Below, one piece after another: positions 53,699 through 60,361 of a stretch of 64,000 nucleotides of DNA. The stretch is from Massilia phosphatilytica (GTDB lineage: Bacteria > Pseudomonadota > Gammaproteobacteria > Burkholderiales > Burkholderiaceae_D). Both the position numbers and the translations under genes were made by a program. The DNA is taken from positions 1-64,000 of the forward strand of contig NZ_PUIP01000017.1 of assembly GCF_002968015.1 (NCBI RefSeq), read 5' to 3'. The notes under the pieces are model-generated. The model saw only the letters and a program-made list of their open reading frames with translations, had not been told where the DNA came from and made no database searches. Every line of letters begins with the position of its first letter. Within the stretch, counting starts at the first letter, position 1.

Positions 53699-56065
53699 TT
53701 ATTGTTTCAACGTCCGCTCGAACAGCTGGTAGATGCGCCGGTACTCGTCATACCACGCCTCCGGCTGCACGAACGAGTGCCGCTCCAGCGGATACGGCGC
53801 CAGCTCCCAGTGGTCTTTCTTCAGTTCGATCAGCCGCTCCGCCATGCGCACGGAGTCCTGGAAGAACACGTTATCGTCGATCATGCCGTGCGCGATCAGC
53901 AGGTGGCCTTTCAGGTTCTGCGCGTACTCGATCGGCGACGACGTTTTATACGCCTCCGGGTCCAGATCCGGCGTATTCAGGATGTTGGCCGTGTACTCGT
54001 GGTTGTACGTCGTCCAGTCGGTCACCGGCCGCAGTGCGGCGCCGGCCTTGAAGACGTCCGGCGCGCGCAGCATGCCCATCAGGCTCATGAAACCGCCGTA
54101 GCTGCCGCCGTAGATGCCCACGCGGGCAGCGTCGCCCTGCTGGTTGGCGATCATCCAGTTCACGCCGTCCAGGTAATCGTCCAGTTCCGGATGGCCCATC
54201 TGGCGGTAGATCGCCGTACGCCATTTGACGCCATAGCCCTTCGACGCGCGGTAGTCCATGTCGAGGACGACGTAGCCGTTCTGCACGAGCAGGTTGTGGA
54301 ACATCTGCTCGCGGAAGTAGGGCGTGTAGCGCTGCGTGACGTTCTGCAGATAGCCCGCGCCGTGCACGAACATCACGACCGGATATTTTTTACCGGGCTC
54401 CAGTTGCGCGGGGCGGTACAGCTTCGCCCAGACCGGACCGGCGCCGTGCGTCGACGGGATCGCCACGAACTGCGGCTGGATCCACTCGCGCGCCTTGAAG
54501 TCCGGCGTGCGCGTGTCCGTCAGCCTGACGGCCTCGCCGCCATGCGACGGCACGGTCGCGAGCTGCGCCGGCAGGTAGGGGCCCGAATAATGCACGAGCA
54601 GCTTGTTCTGGTCCGGCGACAGGCGGAAGTCCTGCACGCCCGCGAGGCTGCTGATTTCGCGCGTGGCGCCATCCTTCGCGTCGACGGTGCAGACCTCATA
54701 GGTGTGCGGCGCCTTGCGGTTGCACAGCAGCCAGGCGGTGCGGCCATCCGCGGACCACGCGACGTCGCCCGCTTCCCATTGTCCCTGCGTGAGCGCGCGC
54801 GTGCGGCCGCCCGCGTCGCGCACGTACAGGTGCGAGTAGCCGCTTTCCTCGGACAGGTACCACAGGGTCGACCCGTCCGGCAGCCAGCCGAATTCATTGT
54901 TGTCGTAGTTGACCCAGGCCTCGTCCGTCAGGCGGTGCACGGGCTGGAGCGCCGCGCGCGGCAGGTCGACGGTGGCGATCCAGCGGTCCTTGTTGTCCAC
55001 CGCGCGGAACATGACGGCCACGTTGGCGCCGTTCTGGCTCCACGTGATCGCTTCGCCGTCGAAGCCGATCATCACCGGGCGGTTGCCCTTGAGCGGGTCG
55101 AGTTTATGGTCCGCGCGCTGCTTGGCCAGCGGGTCGACCGCAATGCCGGGCAGGACGTCCAGCGCCAGGTCCTTCACCTCGCGCGTCGCGAGGTTCACGA
55201 GTTTCAAACCGTGGCCGGCCGGGGCGTTGCGGCCCACGCGCGGGCGTTCTTCCGAGAATTCCTCGTAACCGCTTTCCGTCACGTAGCGGGGCATCTTGCC
55301 GGCGCGGCCCTTGTCCGCGTTCTTCGGCCCCGTGACGACGAGGAGCCAGCGGCCGTCCGGCGACAGGGCGCTGTTCAGGATCGCGACCTTGTCGCCCAGG
55401 TAGATCGGCGCCGGCGCGCGGGTCGGGTCGGCGCGGCGCAGTTCCTCGGCCTGCGCGCGGGTGGCGTCGCGGTCGTCCTTCTGGCGCTTGAGGATCGTCG
55501 ACAGGCGCAGCTGCATGTCGCGGAGCAGGTCCGGTTCCGTCACGTTCGGATCCTTGGCGGCGCGCGGCAGGGCGACGGGGCCGGTCACGCGCTCGTTGCG
55601 GTCCCACGCGAACCAGTCGTCGCCGATGCGGTACTGCACGCCGCGCTCGTCGGCCGTGTACTGGACGGCCTGGATCGCCACGCCGTTGCCGCGCGTGATC
55701 TGCACGAGGGCACCCGATTTGAGGTCGCGCTCGAACAGGTCGCCGTTGCGCACGACGATGGCGCGGGTGCGGGCGCGGTTGTACAGCATTTCCGGGCTGT
55801 CCAGCTTCGCCTGTTCGGCATCCAGGACCTGTGCCGCGGTGCCTGCCTTCGCCGCGTTCACGCGATACGTGTCGCGCAGCGGCGAGCCGGCGCGCTTCTG
55901 TTTATAGATGACCTGCTTGCCGTCCCAGTTCCACCACGCGGCTTCTACGGGAGGACCGATCCAGTCGGGGTTGGCCATGGCCTGGTCGAGGGTCACGGGT
56001 GTCGAGGCAGCGGCGGGTAGCGCCAGCAGCGCGGCGAGAACGGTAAGGGCAGGAAGTCGCATCAT
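53699..56065 (-). CDS. S9-family prolyl oligopeptidase / dipeptidyl peptidase, exported
   Basis: A 788-residue protein with a signal peptide (LPALTVLAALLALPAAAS), so probably periplasmic. A beta-propeller (about 30-520) is followed by an alpha/beta-hydrolase domain with the nucleophile serine near 656 (RVGIYGGSYGGFMSLMGML), an aspartate in IAHGMIDDNVFFQDS and the histidine in YPLERHSFVQPEAWYDEY. It should cleave proline-containing peptides. The start is one of two adjacent ATGs (56065, 56062). Confidence 0.92.
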   Translation of the reverse strand: MMRLPALTVLAALLALPAAASTPVTLDQAMANPDWIGPPVEAAWWNWDGKQVIYKQKRAGSPLRDTYRVNAAKAGTAAQVLDAEQAKLDSPEMLYNRARTRAIVVRNGDLFERDLKSGALVQITRGNGVAIQAVQYTADERGVQYRIGDDWFAWDRNERVTGPVALPRAAKDPNVTEPDLLRDMQLRLSTILKRQKDDRDATRAQAEELRRADPTRAPAPIYLGDKVAILNSALSPDGRWLLVVTGPKNADKGRAGKMPRYVTESGYEEFSEERPRVGRNAPAGHGLKLVNLATREVKDLALDVLPGIAVDPLAKQRADHKLDPLKGNRPVMIGFDGEAITWSQNGANVAVMFRAVDNKDRWIATVDLPRAALQPVHRLTDEAWVNYDNNEFGWLPDGSTLWYLSEESGYSHLYVRDAGGRTRALTQGQWEAGDVAWSADGRTAWLLCNRKAPHTYEVCTVDAKDGATREISSLAGVQDFRLSPDQNKLLVHYSGPYLPAQLATVPSHGGEAVRLTDTRTPDFKAREWIQPQFVAIPSTHGAGPVWAKLYRPAQLEPGKKYPVVMFVHGAGYLQNVTQRYTPYFREQMFHNLLVQNGYVVLDMDYRASKGYGVKWRTAIYRQMGHPELDDYLDGVNWMIANQQGDAARVGIYGGSYGGFMSLMGMLRAPDVFKAGAALRPVTDWTTYNHEYTANILNTPDLDPEAYKTSSPIEYAQNLKGHLLIAHGMIDDNVFFQDSVRMAERLIELKKDHWELAPYPLERHSFVQPEAWYDEYRRIYQLFERTLKQ

Positions 56066-56090
56066 CAGTCGGGTGGATAAATGAAGAACA

Positions 56091-56129
56091 AGAATGCTTT
56101 CTTGGTGAGAAATTGCAAAAAAGCATTCT
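56091..56129. other. Inverted repeat upstream of S9 peptidase gene
   Basis: AGAATGCTTT (56091-56100) and AAAGCATTCT (56120-56129) are perfect reverse complements with 19 bases between. They lie 26 bp before the peptidase start and may be an operator or a leader hairpin. Confidence 0.55.
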
Positions 56130-56221
56130 AGCTCAGCCGACTATGGTGCTGGGAGGATTCGCCAGGGCGTCGTGGCGCGCGTGCGTAAGTACCGTGGCGT
56201 ACCAAGGTGATGTTGCGATGC

Positions 56222-56253
56222 ACAAAAAACAACGCCCGGCCAATGCCGGGCGT
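56222..56253 (-). terminator. Intrinsic terminator after the two small minus-strand genes
   Basis: On the minus strand ACGCCCGGC, loop ATTG, GCCGGGCGT is a perfect 9-bp stem followed by TGTTTTTTG. It lies 30 bases downstream of the small protein gene ending at 56283. Confidence 0.85.
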
Positions 56254-56282
56254 GTGGAGACGATGTGATGAAACCGAGTGGC

Positions 56283-56453
56283 TTATGCAGCGGCCTTCGG
56301 CTTGGCGTATTCGCCCATCCACAGTTCGGTCGGCTCTTCAGCCAGCCACAGGTCGGCCGGCGCAGTGACCGACGGGTTGCGCACGAACATCACGATACGG
56401 GTGACGACGGCGGCGGCTGCGATGGCGATGGTAACGTATTCGATCGGGGTCAT
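56283..56453 (-). CDS. 56-residue putative membrane protein
   Basis: A short gene not obvious in length-filtered calls. It reads MTPIEYVTIAIAAAAVVTRI followed by VMFVRNPSVT and a polar tail ending GEYAKPKAAA, i.e. one N-terminal membrane helix with a cytoplasmic or exported tail. AAGGA stands about nine bases before the ATG. It lies 16 bp after the 85-residue gene, and a strong terminator follows. I do not recognise the family; codon use is G/C-ending like other host genes. Confidence 0.65.
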   Translation of the reverse strand: MTPIEYVTIAIAAAAVVTRIVMFVRNPSVTAPADLWLAEEPTELWMGEYAKPKAAA

Positions 56454-56469
56454 GATTCTGTATCCTTGC

Positions 56470-56727
56470 TTAGTTGTTCGGCGTTTCGCGGACTGCTTCC
56501 GGAGCCAGCGCGGCTGCGCAGAACGGGCCCAGGATGATGATGCCGGCCTGCTGCTGCATCTTGCGGCGGGCCAGGGCGCCGCTGCCCGGTTGGGCGGCGT
56601 CTGGCACGATCAGGCCGCCGTGCGCTTCGTACAATTCGATCGCAAACTTGCGGATCTTGCCCAGGGTGTCGGCAATGTGCTGGCGCAGGGTTTTGTTCTG
56701 CGCTTGGTTGATCGTTGCGGTGGTCAT
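56470..56727 (-). CDS. 85-residue protein of unknown function
   Basis: It begins MTTATINQAQNKTLRQHIAD and has a basic helical half (TLGKIRKFAIELYEAHGGLI), then a hydrophobic C-terminal part (AGIIILGPFCAAALAPEAVR). I chose the ATG at 56727 because GGAG is six bases upstream; the ATG at 56733 would have no spacing. It forms a likely two-gene operon with the 56-residue protein. No family is recognised. Confidence 0.65.
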   Translation of the reverse strand: MTTATINQAQNKTLRQHIADTLGKIRKFAIELYEAHGGLIVPDAAQPGSGALARRKMQQQAGIIILGPFCAAALAPEAVRETPNN

Positions 56728-56896
56728 GGTCATCTCCGGTAAGGAATCTGTCGTGTTGCGATGCAGTATAGGGACAACCGCGTCATAAATGAACTTTTGA
56801 TTTGTGATGCTTCCCATGCGTTTTATGAATATTTTCTGCGCGACAACTAATGCCGGTGCGCACCCTTGAAATAGTGAACGTGAATATCTGGGCGGC

Positions 56897-56912
56897 TGGC
56901 CCGGAACTTGCA
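56897..56912 (+). promoter_or_regulatory. Candidate sigma-54 promoter of nasTS
   Basis: TGGCCCGGAACTTGCA matches the -24/-12 consensus except for one base. The predicted start (about 56923) is only a few bases before the nasT ATG at 56925, so the transcript would be nearly leaderless, or translation starts further in. This needs experimental support. Confidence 0.5.
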
Positions 56913-56924
56913 TACCCTAAGGGC

Positions 56925-57566
56925 ATGAAATCGCCGTCCAATGTCCAGCGCACCTTGCGCATCGTCGTCGTCAACACCGCGTCCTGCGATGCCGCGGACG
57001 AGGCCGCGCTCGCCGCGCAGGCGCGGCGCAACACGGCCCTGCGCATCGGATTGCTGGAATCCGGCTACGACATCGTCGCGTCGCTCCCCGCGGACATGTT
57101 CCTGCCCGAGCGGATCGCGCAGATCCAGCCAGACATGATCATCATCGACAGCGAATCCGACGCGCGCGACGTCCTCGAACACATCGTGATTGCCACGCGC
57201 GACGAGCCGCGGCCCATCGTCCTGTTCACGGACGACCAGACGGCGTCCAGCATGGATGCCGCGATCGAGGCGGGCGTCACCGCGTACATCGTGGCCGGCC
57301 TGCAGGCCGAGCGCGTGAAGCCCGTGCTGGATGTGGCGATGAAGCGCTTCCACCGCGAACAGAAGCTGTTGGACGAGCTCTCGGACACGCGCCGCCAGCT
57401 GGCCGACCGCAAGCTGATCGAACGGGCCAAGGGCGTGCTCATGGCGCGCAACCGGCTGACGGAGGAAGAGGCCTACCAGCGGCTGCGCACCATGGCGATG
57501 AACAAGAAGCTCAAGCTGGCCGAAGTCGCCCAGCGCATCCTCGACGTCGAGGATCTATTAGGCTAA
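56925..57566 (+). CDS. nasT: NasT-type ANTAR antitermination regulator
   Basis: A 213-residue protein with an N-terminal pseudo-receiver (LRIVVVNTASCDAADEAALA, MIIIDSESDARDVLEHI) and a C-terminal ANTAR RNA-binding domain (150-205; ERAKGVLMARNRLTEEEAYQ, LRTMAMNKKLKLAEVAQRIL). NasT binds paired hairpins in the leaders of nitrate assimilation genes and prevents termination; NasS holds it inactive without nitrate. Its likely target lies in the narK leader downstream (58915-58954). nasS starts 12 bases after its stop. Confidence 0.92.
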   Translation: MKSPSNVQRTLRIVVVNTASCDAADEAALAAQARRNTALRIGLLESGYDIVASLPADMFLPERIAQIQPDMIIIDSESDARDVLEHIVIATRDEPRPIVLFTDDQTASSMDAAIEAGVTAYIVAGLQAERVKPVLDVAMKRFHREQKLLDELSDTRRQLADRKLIERAKGVLMARNRLTEEEAYQRLRTMAMNKKLKLAEVAQRILDVEDLLG

Positions 57567-57578
57567 ACAAAGGAAACG

Positions 57579-58754
57579 ATGGCTCACGCATTCATCGCCG
57601 GTTCGGACCGGCCGGAAAAGACCGTGATCCGGGTCGGCTTCATGCCCCTGACGGATTGCGCGTCCCTCGTGATGGCGTCCGTGCTGGGGCTGGACGACAA
57701 ATACGGCATCAAGCTCGAACTCGCGCGCCAGCAGTCGTGGTCGGGCATGCGCGACAGGCTGCTGCAGGGCGAGATCGATGCGGCGCACGTCTTATATGGT
57801 TTGCTGTACGGCGTGGAGAACGGCATCGGCACGGCGCCAACGCGGATGGCCGTGCTGATGAACCTCTCGCGCAACGGCCAGGCGATTACCCTGTCGCGTG
57901 CTTTGGCCCGCCAGGGCGTGACGGACCTGGGCGCCCTGGCCGCCGCCATGCGCAAGGGAACCCGCCGCTTCACGTTCGCGCACACGTTCCCGACCGGGAA
58001 CCATGCGATGTTCCTCTATTACTGGCTGGCGGCGGGCGGCATCGATCCCGTGCGCGACGCGCAGGTGGTGACCGTCCCGCCCAGCCAGATGGCGGTGAAC
58101 CTGGCGGCCGGCCACATGGACGGCTTTTGCGCGGGCGAACCGTGGAGCGCCCGCGCGCAGATGGACGGCAGCGGCTTCACCGTGGCGACGAGCCAGGACA
58201 TCTGGCCCGACCATCCCGGCAAGGCGCTGGGTGCGACGGCCGCCTTCGTCGACGCGAATCCCCATGCGTGCCGCTCGCTGATCGCGGCCGTGCTGGAAGC
58301 GGGGCGCTGGCTCGACGCGTCGGAAGAGAACCGCGACGCGGCGGCCGAGGTCCTGGCGAGTCCCGCCTACGTGAATGCCGACCGCCGCGCCATCGCCGCG
58401 CGCCTGCATGGCGAATATGACAATGGTCTGGGCCGGCGCTGGATCGATCCCGACCCCGTGCGCTTCCACGACGAGGGCGAGGCCAATTTCCCGTACCTCT
58501 CCGACGCCATGTGGTTCATGACCCAGCACCGGCGCTGGGGCCTGCTGCGCGACGACCTCGATTACGCGGCCGTGGCGGCCCGCGTGAACCGCGTGGGCCT
58601 GTACCGCGAGGCGGCCGTGCTGGCCGGCGTGCCGGCGTCGGCGAGCCTGATGCGCCGCTCCGTGCTCATGGACGGCAAGGTCTGGGACGGTGCCGACCCG
58701 GACACGTATATCTCATCCTTTGCCATCCGCCGCACCGCTTTGGCCGGTGCATAG
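57579..58754 (+). CDS. nasS: NasS-type nitrate sensor
   Basis: A 391-residue protein with the fold of NrtA/CmpA-like nitrate-binding proteins (TVIRVGFMPLTDCASLVMAS, TFPTGNHAMFLYYWLAAGGI, GFCAGEPWSARAQM) but no signal peptide, so cytoplasmic. NasS binds NasT and releases it when nitrate binds. It follows nasT in the same operon, and narK comes next after a 282-bp leader region. Confidence 0.92.
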   Translation: MAHAFIAGSDRPEKTVIRVGFMPLTDCASLVMASVLGLDDKYGIKLELARQQSWSGMRDRLLQGEIDAAHVLYGLLYGVENGIGTAPTRMAVLMNLSRNGQAITLSRALARQGVTDLGALAAAMRKGTRRFTFAHTFPTGNHAMFLYYWLAAGGIDPVRDAQVVTVPPSQMAVNLAAGHMDGFCAGEPWSARAQMDGSGFTVATSQDIWPDHPGKALGATAAFVDANPHACRSLIAAVLEAGRWLDASEENRDAAAEVLASPAYVNADRRAIAARLHGEYDNGLGRRWIDPDPVRFHDEGEANFPYLSDAMWFMTQHRRWGLLRDDLDYAAVAARVNRVGLYREAAVLAGVPASASLMRRSVLMDGKVWDGADPDTYISSFAIRRTALAGA

Positions 58755-58777
58755 CGGCATGCGCCGCATCGAACCGG

Positions 58778-58794
58778 TGCGCCATGAGCGTGCA
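58778..58794. promoter_or_regulatory. NtrC-like dyad upstream of narK
   Basis: TGCGCCATGAGCGTGCA resembles the NtrC site TGCACC-N5-GGTGCA with conserved outer bases. Its centre is about 96 bases before the predicted sigma-54 start. A looser dyad with TGCAC and GTGCA arms lies next to it at 58798-58818. Confidence 0.6.
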
Positions 58795-58855
58795 TGGTGC
58801 ACTGCAATGAAGCGTGCAGGGCCCGGTAAATACGATCTTCCCCCGGAAAACCATC

Positions 58856-58871
58856 TGGCACGGGTCTTGCA
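58856..58871 (+). promoter_or_regulatory. Sigma-54 promoter of narK-nirBD operon
   Basis: TGGCACGGGTCTTGCA is a perfect match to the -24/-12 consensus TGGCACGNNNNTTGCA. The predicted start is near 58882, giving a leader of about 155 bases before narK that contains the paired hairpins and a terminator. Confidence 0.85.
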
Positions 58872-58914
58872 ATTAGGAGGTAAAGGATCAACGGCGATCC
58901 CTGAGTAAAAAAGA

Positions 58915-58954
58915 GCCGGTCCAACGAGGGGCCGGCAACAGGACAACGGCGTCC
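58915..58954 (+). promoter_or_regulatory. ANTAR-type paired hairpins (NasT RNA target) in narK leader
   Basis: Hairpin P1: GCCGGTCC (58915-58922), loop AACGAG, GGGCCGGC (58929-58936), an eight-pair stem with one G-U. Hairpin P2: GGAC (58941-58944), loop AACGGC, GTCC (58951-58954). Both hexaloops have A at position 1 and G at position 4, the hallmark of ANTAR-protein targets, with four bases between the hairpins. P2 overlaps the 5' arm of the following terminator, so NasT bound to P1-P2 would block termination. Confidence 0.8.
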
Positions 58955-59020
58955 GCTGCACCCGCATTCACGATCTCTGGAATCGTCGTCGCGGTCAGGC
59001 AGCGGGCGCCTTTTCGTTTT
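58948..59020 (+). terminator. Leader terminator of narK operon, alternative to P2 hairpin
   Basis: GGCGTCCGCTGC (58948-58959) can pair with GCAGCGGGCGCC (58999-59010) over 12 pairs (one G-U), followed by TTTTCGTTTT. The 39-base loop holds a small ACGAT/ATCGT hairpin. Its 5' arm shares bases with P2, which makes the two structures mutually exclusive. Confidence 0.75.
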
Positions 59021-59036
59021 CAAGAAGGAATAAAAA

Positions 59037-60332
59037 ATGGCCGGCAAAGCAAACAGCATCAAGCTATTCTCCTTTGATACGCCCCAGATGCGCGCGTTCC
59101 ACCTGACCTGGGTGGCGTTCTTCGTCTGCTTCTTCGCCTGGTTCGCCTGCGCACCGCTGATGCCGGTGATCAAGGGCCAGTTCCACCTGTCGGTCAGCCA
59201 GATCGCCGACATCAACATCGCGGCCGTCGCCATCACCATCATCGTGCGCCTGATCGTCGGCCCGCTGTGCGACCGCTTCGGCCCGCGCAAGACCTACACC
59301 GGCCTGCTGGCGCTGGGCGCGATTCCCGTGCTGGGCGTCGCCGCCGCGCAGAGCTACGAAAGCTTCCTGCTGTTCCGCCTCGGCATCGGTGCCGTCGGCG
59401 CGAGTTTCGTGATCACCCAGTACCACACCTCCGTCATGTTCGGCCCGAAGGTCGTCGGCACCGCCAACGCGGCATCGGCCGGCTGGGGCAACAGCGGCGG
59501 CGGCGTCGCGCAAGCCACGATGCCGCTGCTGATGGGCGCCGTGATCATGGCCGGCGTGACCGAGACGATGGGCTGGCGCGTTGCGCTGATCGTCCCGGGC
59601 GTGCTGATGCTCATCATGGCCGTCGTCTACTACAAGTTCACGCAAGATTGCCCGGAAGGTAACTTCGCCGAACTGCGCGCCGCCGGCATCGCGTTCGAAG
59701 GCGGCGGCAAGGGCGGCTGGGCGAGCTTCTTCGAAGCCTGCCGCAACTACCGCGCCTGGCTGCTGTTCATCACCTACGGCGCCTGCTTCGGCATCGAACT
59801 GTTCATCCACAACGTGGCCGCCACCTACTACGTCGACCACTTCAACCTGTCGCTGAAACAGGCCGGCATGGCCGCCGGCAGCTTCGGCCTGCTGGCCCTG
59901 TTCGCCCGTGCCCTGGGCGGCTGGATCTCGGACAAGGTAGCCGCCCGCGGTGACCTGAATTCCCGCGTGAACCTGCTGTTCGTCCTGATGCTGGGCGAAG
60001 GCCTGGGCCTGCTGTGGTTCTCGCAGACCACGAGCGTCACGCTGGCCATCGTCGCCATGCTCGCCTTCGGCCTGTGCACCCACATGGCGTGCGGCTCGAC
60101 CTACGCCCTGGTGCCGTTCGTGAATCCGAAAGCGCTGGGCGGCGTCGCCGGCATCGTCGGCGCGGGCGGCAACGTCGGCGCCGTGCTGGCCGGCTTCCTG
60201 ATGAAGAGCACGGGCGATGTGCGCCAGACCCTGATGATCCTCGGCGGCGCCGTCCTCGTCGCGGCGCTGTGCGCCATCGGTGTGCGCTTCACGATCACCG
60301 TCCCCGAAACGCCGGCACCCGCCGCCGCCTGA
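59037..60332 (+). CDS. narK: NarK-type nitrate/nitrite transporter
   Basis: A 431-residue MFS transporter with 12 hydrophobic segments. Nitrate-porter blocks: PLCDRFGPRKTYTGLLALGA, SAGWGNSGGGVAQATMPLLM (nitrate signature) and NPKALGGVAGIVGAGGNVGA. GAAGGA stands before the ATG. It is first of narK-nirB-nirD and depends on the leader with sigma-54 promoter and paired hairpins. Use in nitrate assimilation is inferred from the operon. Confidence 0.93.
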   Translation: MAGKANSIKLFSFDTPQMRAFHLTWVAFFVCFFAWFACAPLMPVIKGQFHLSVSQIADINIAAVAITIIVRLIVGPLCDRFGPRKTYTGLLALGAIPVLGVAAAQSYESFLLFRLGIGAVGASFVITQYHTSVMFGPKVVGTANAASAGWGNSGGGVAQATMPLLMGAVIMAGVTETMGWRVALIVPGVLMLIMAVVYYKFTQDCPEGNFAELRAAGIAFEGGGKGGWASFFEACRNYRAWLLFITYGACFGIELFIHNVAATYYVDHFNLSLKQAGMAAGSFGLLALFARALGGWISDKVAARGDLNSRVNLLFVLMLGEGLGLLWFSQTTSVTLAIVAMLAFGLCTHMACGSTYALVPFVNPKALGGVAGIVGAGGNVGAVLAGFLMKSTGDVRQTLMILGGAVLVAALCAIGVRFTITVPETPAPAAA

Positions 60333-60361
60333 ACACGTTATTGCAGCATAGGAGTCGCAAC

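Noticed and set aside
58782..58817. Hairpins CCATG-AGCGTG-CATGG and a following one as a second ANTAR target
   Set aside because: They lie upstream of the predicted sigma-54 start and fit NtrC-type dyads; the downstream pair overlapping the terminator is the better candidate.
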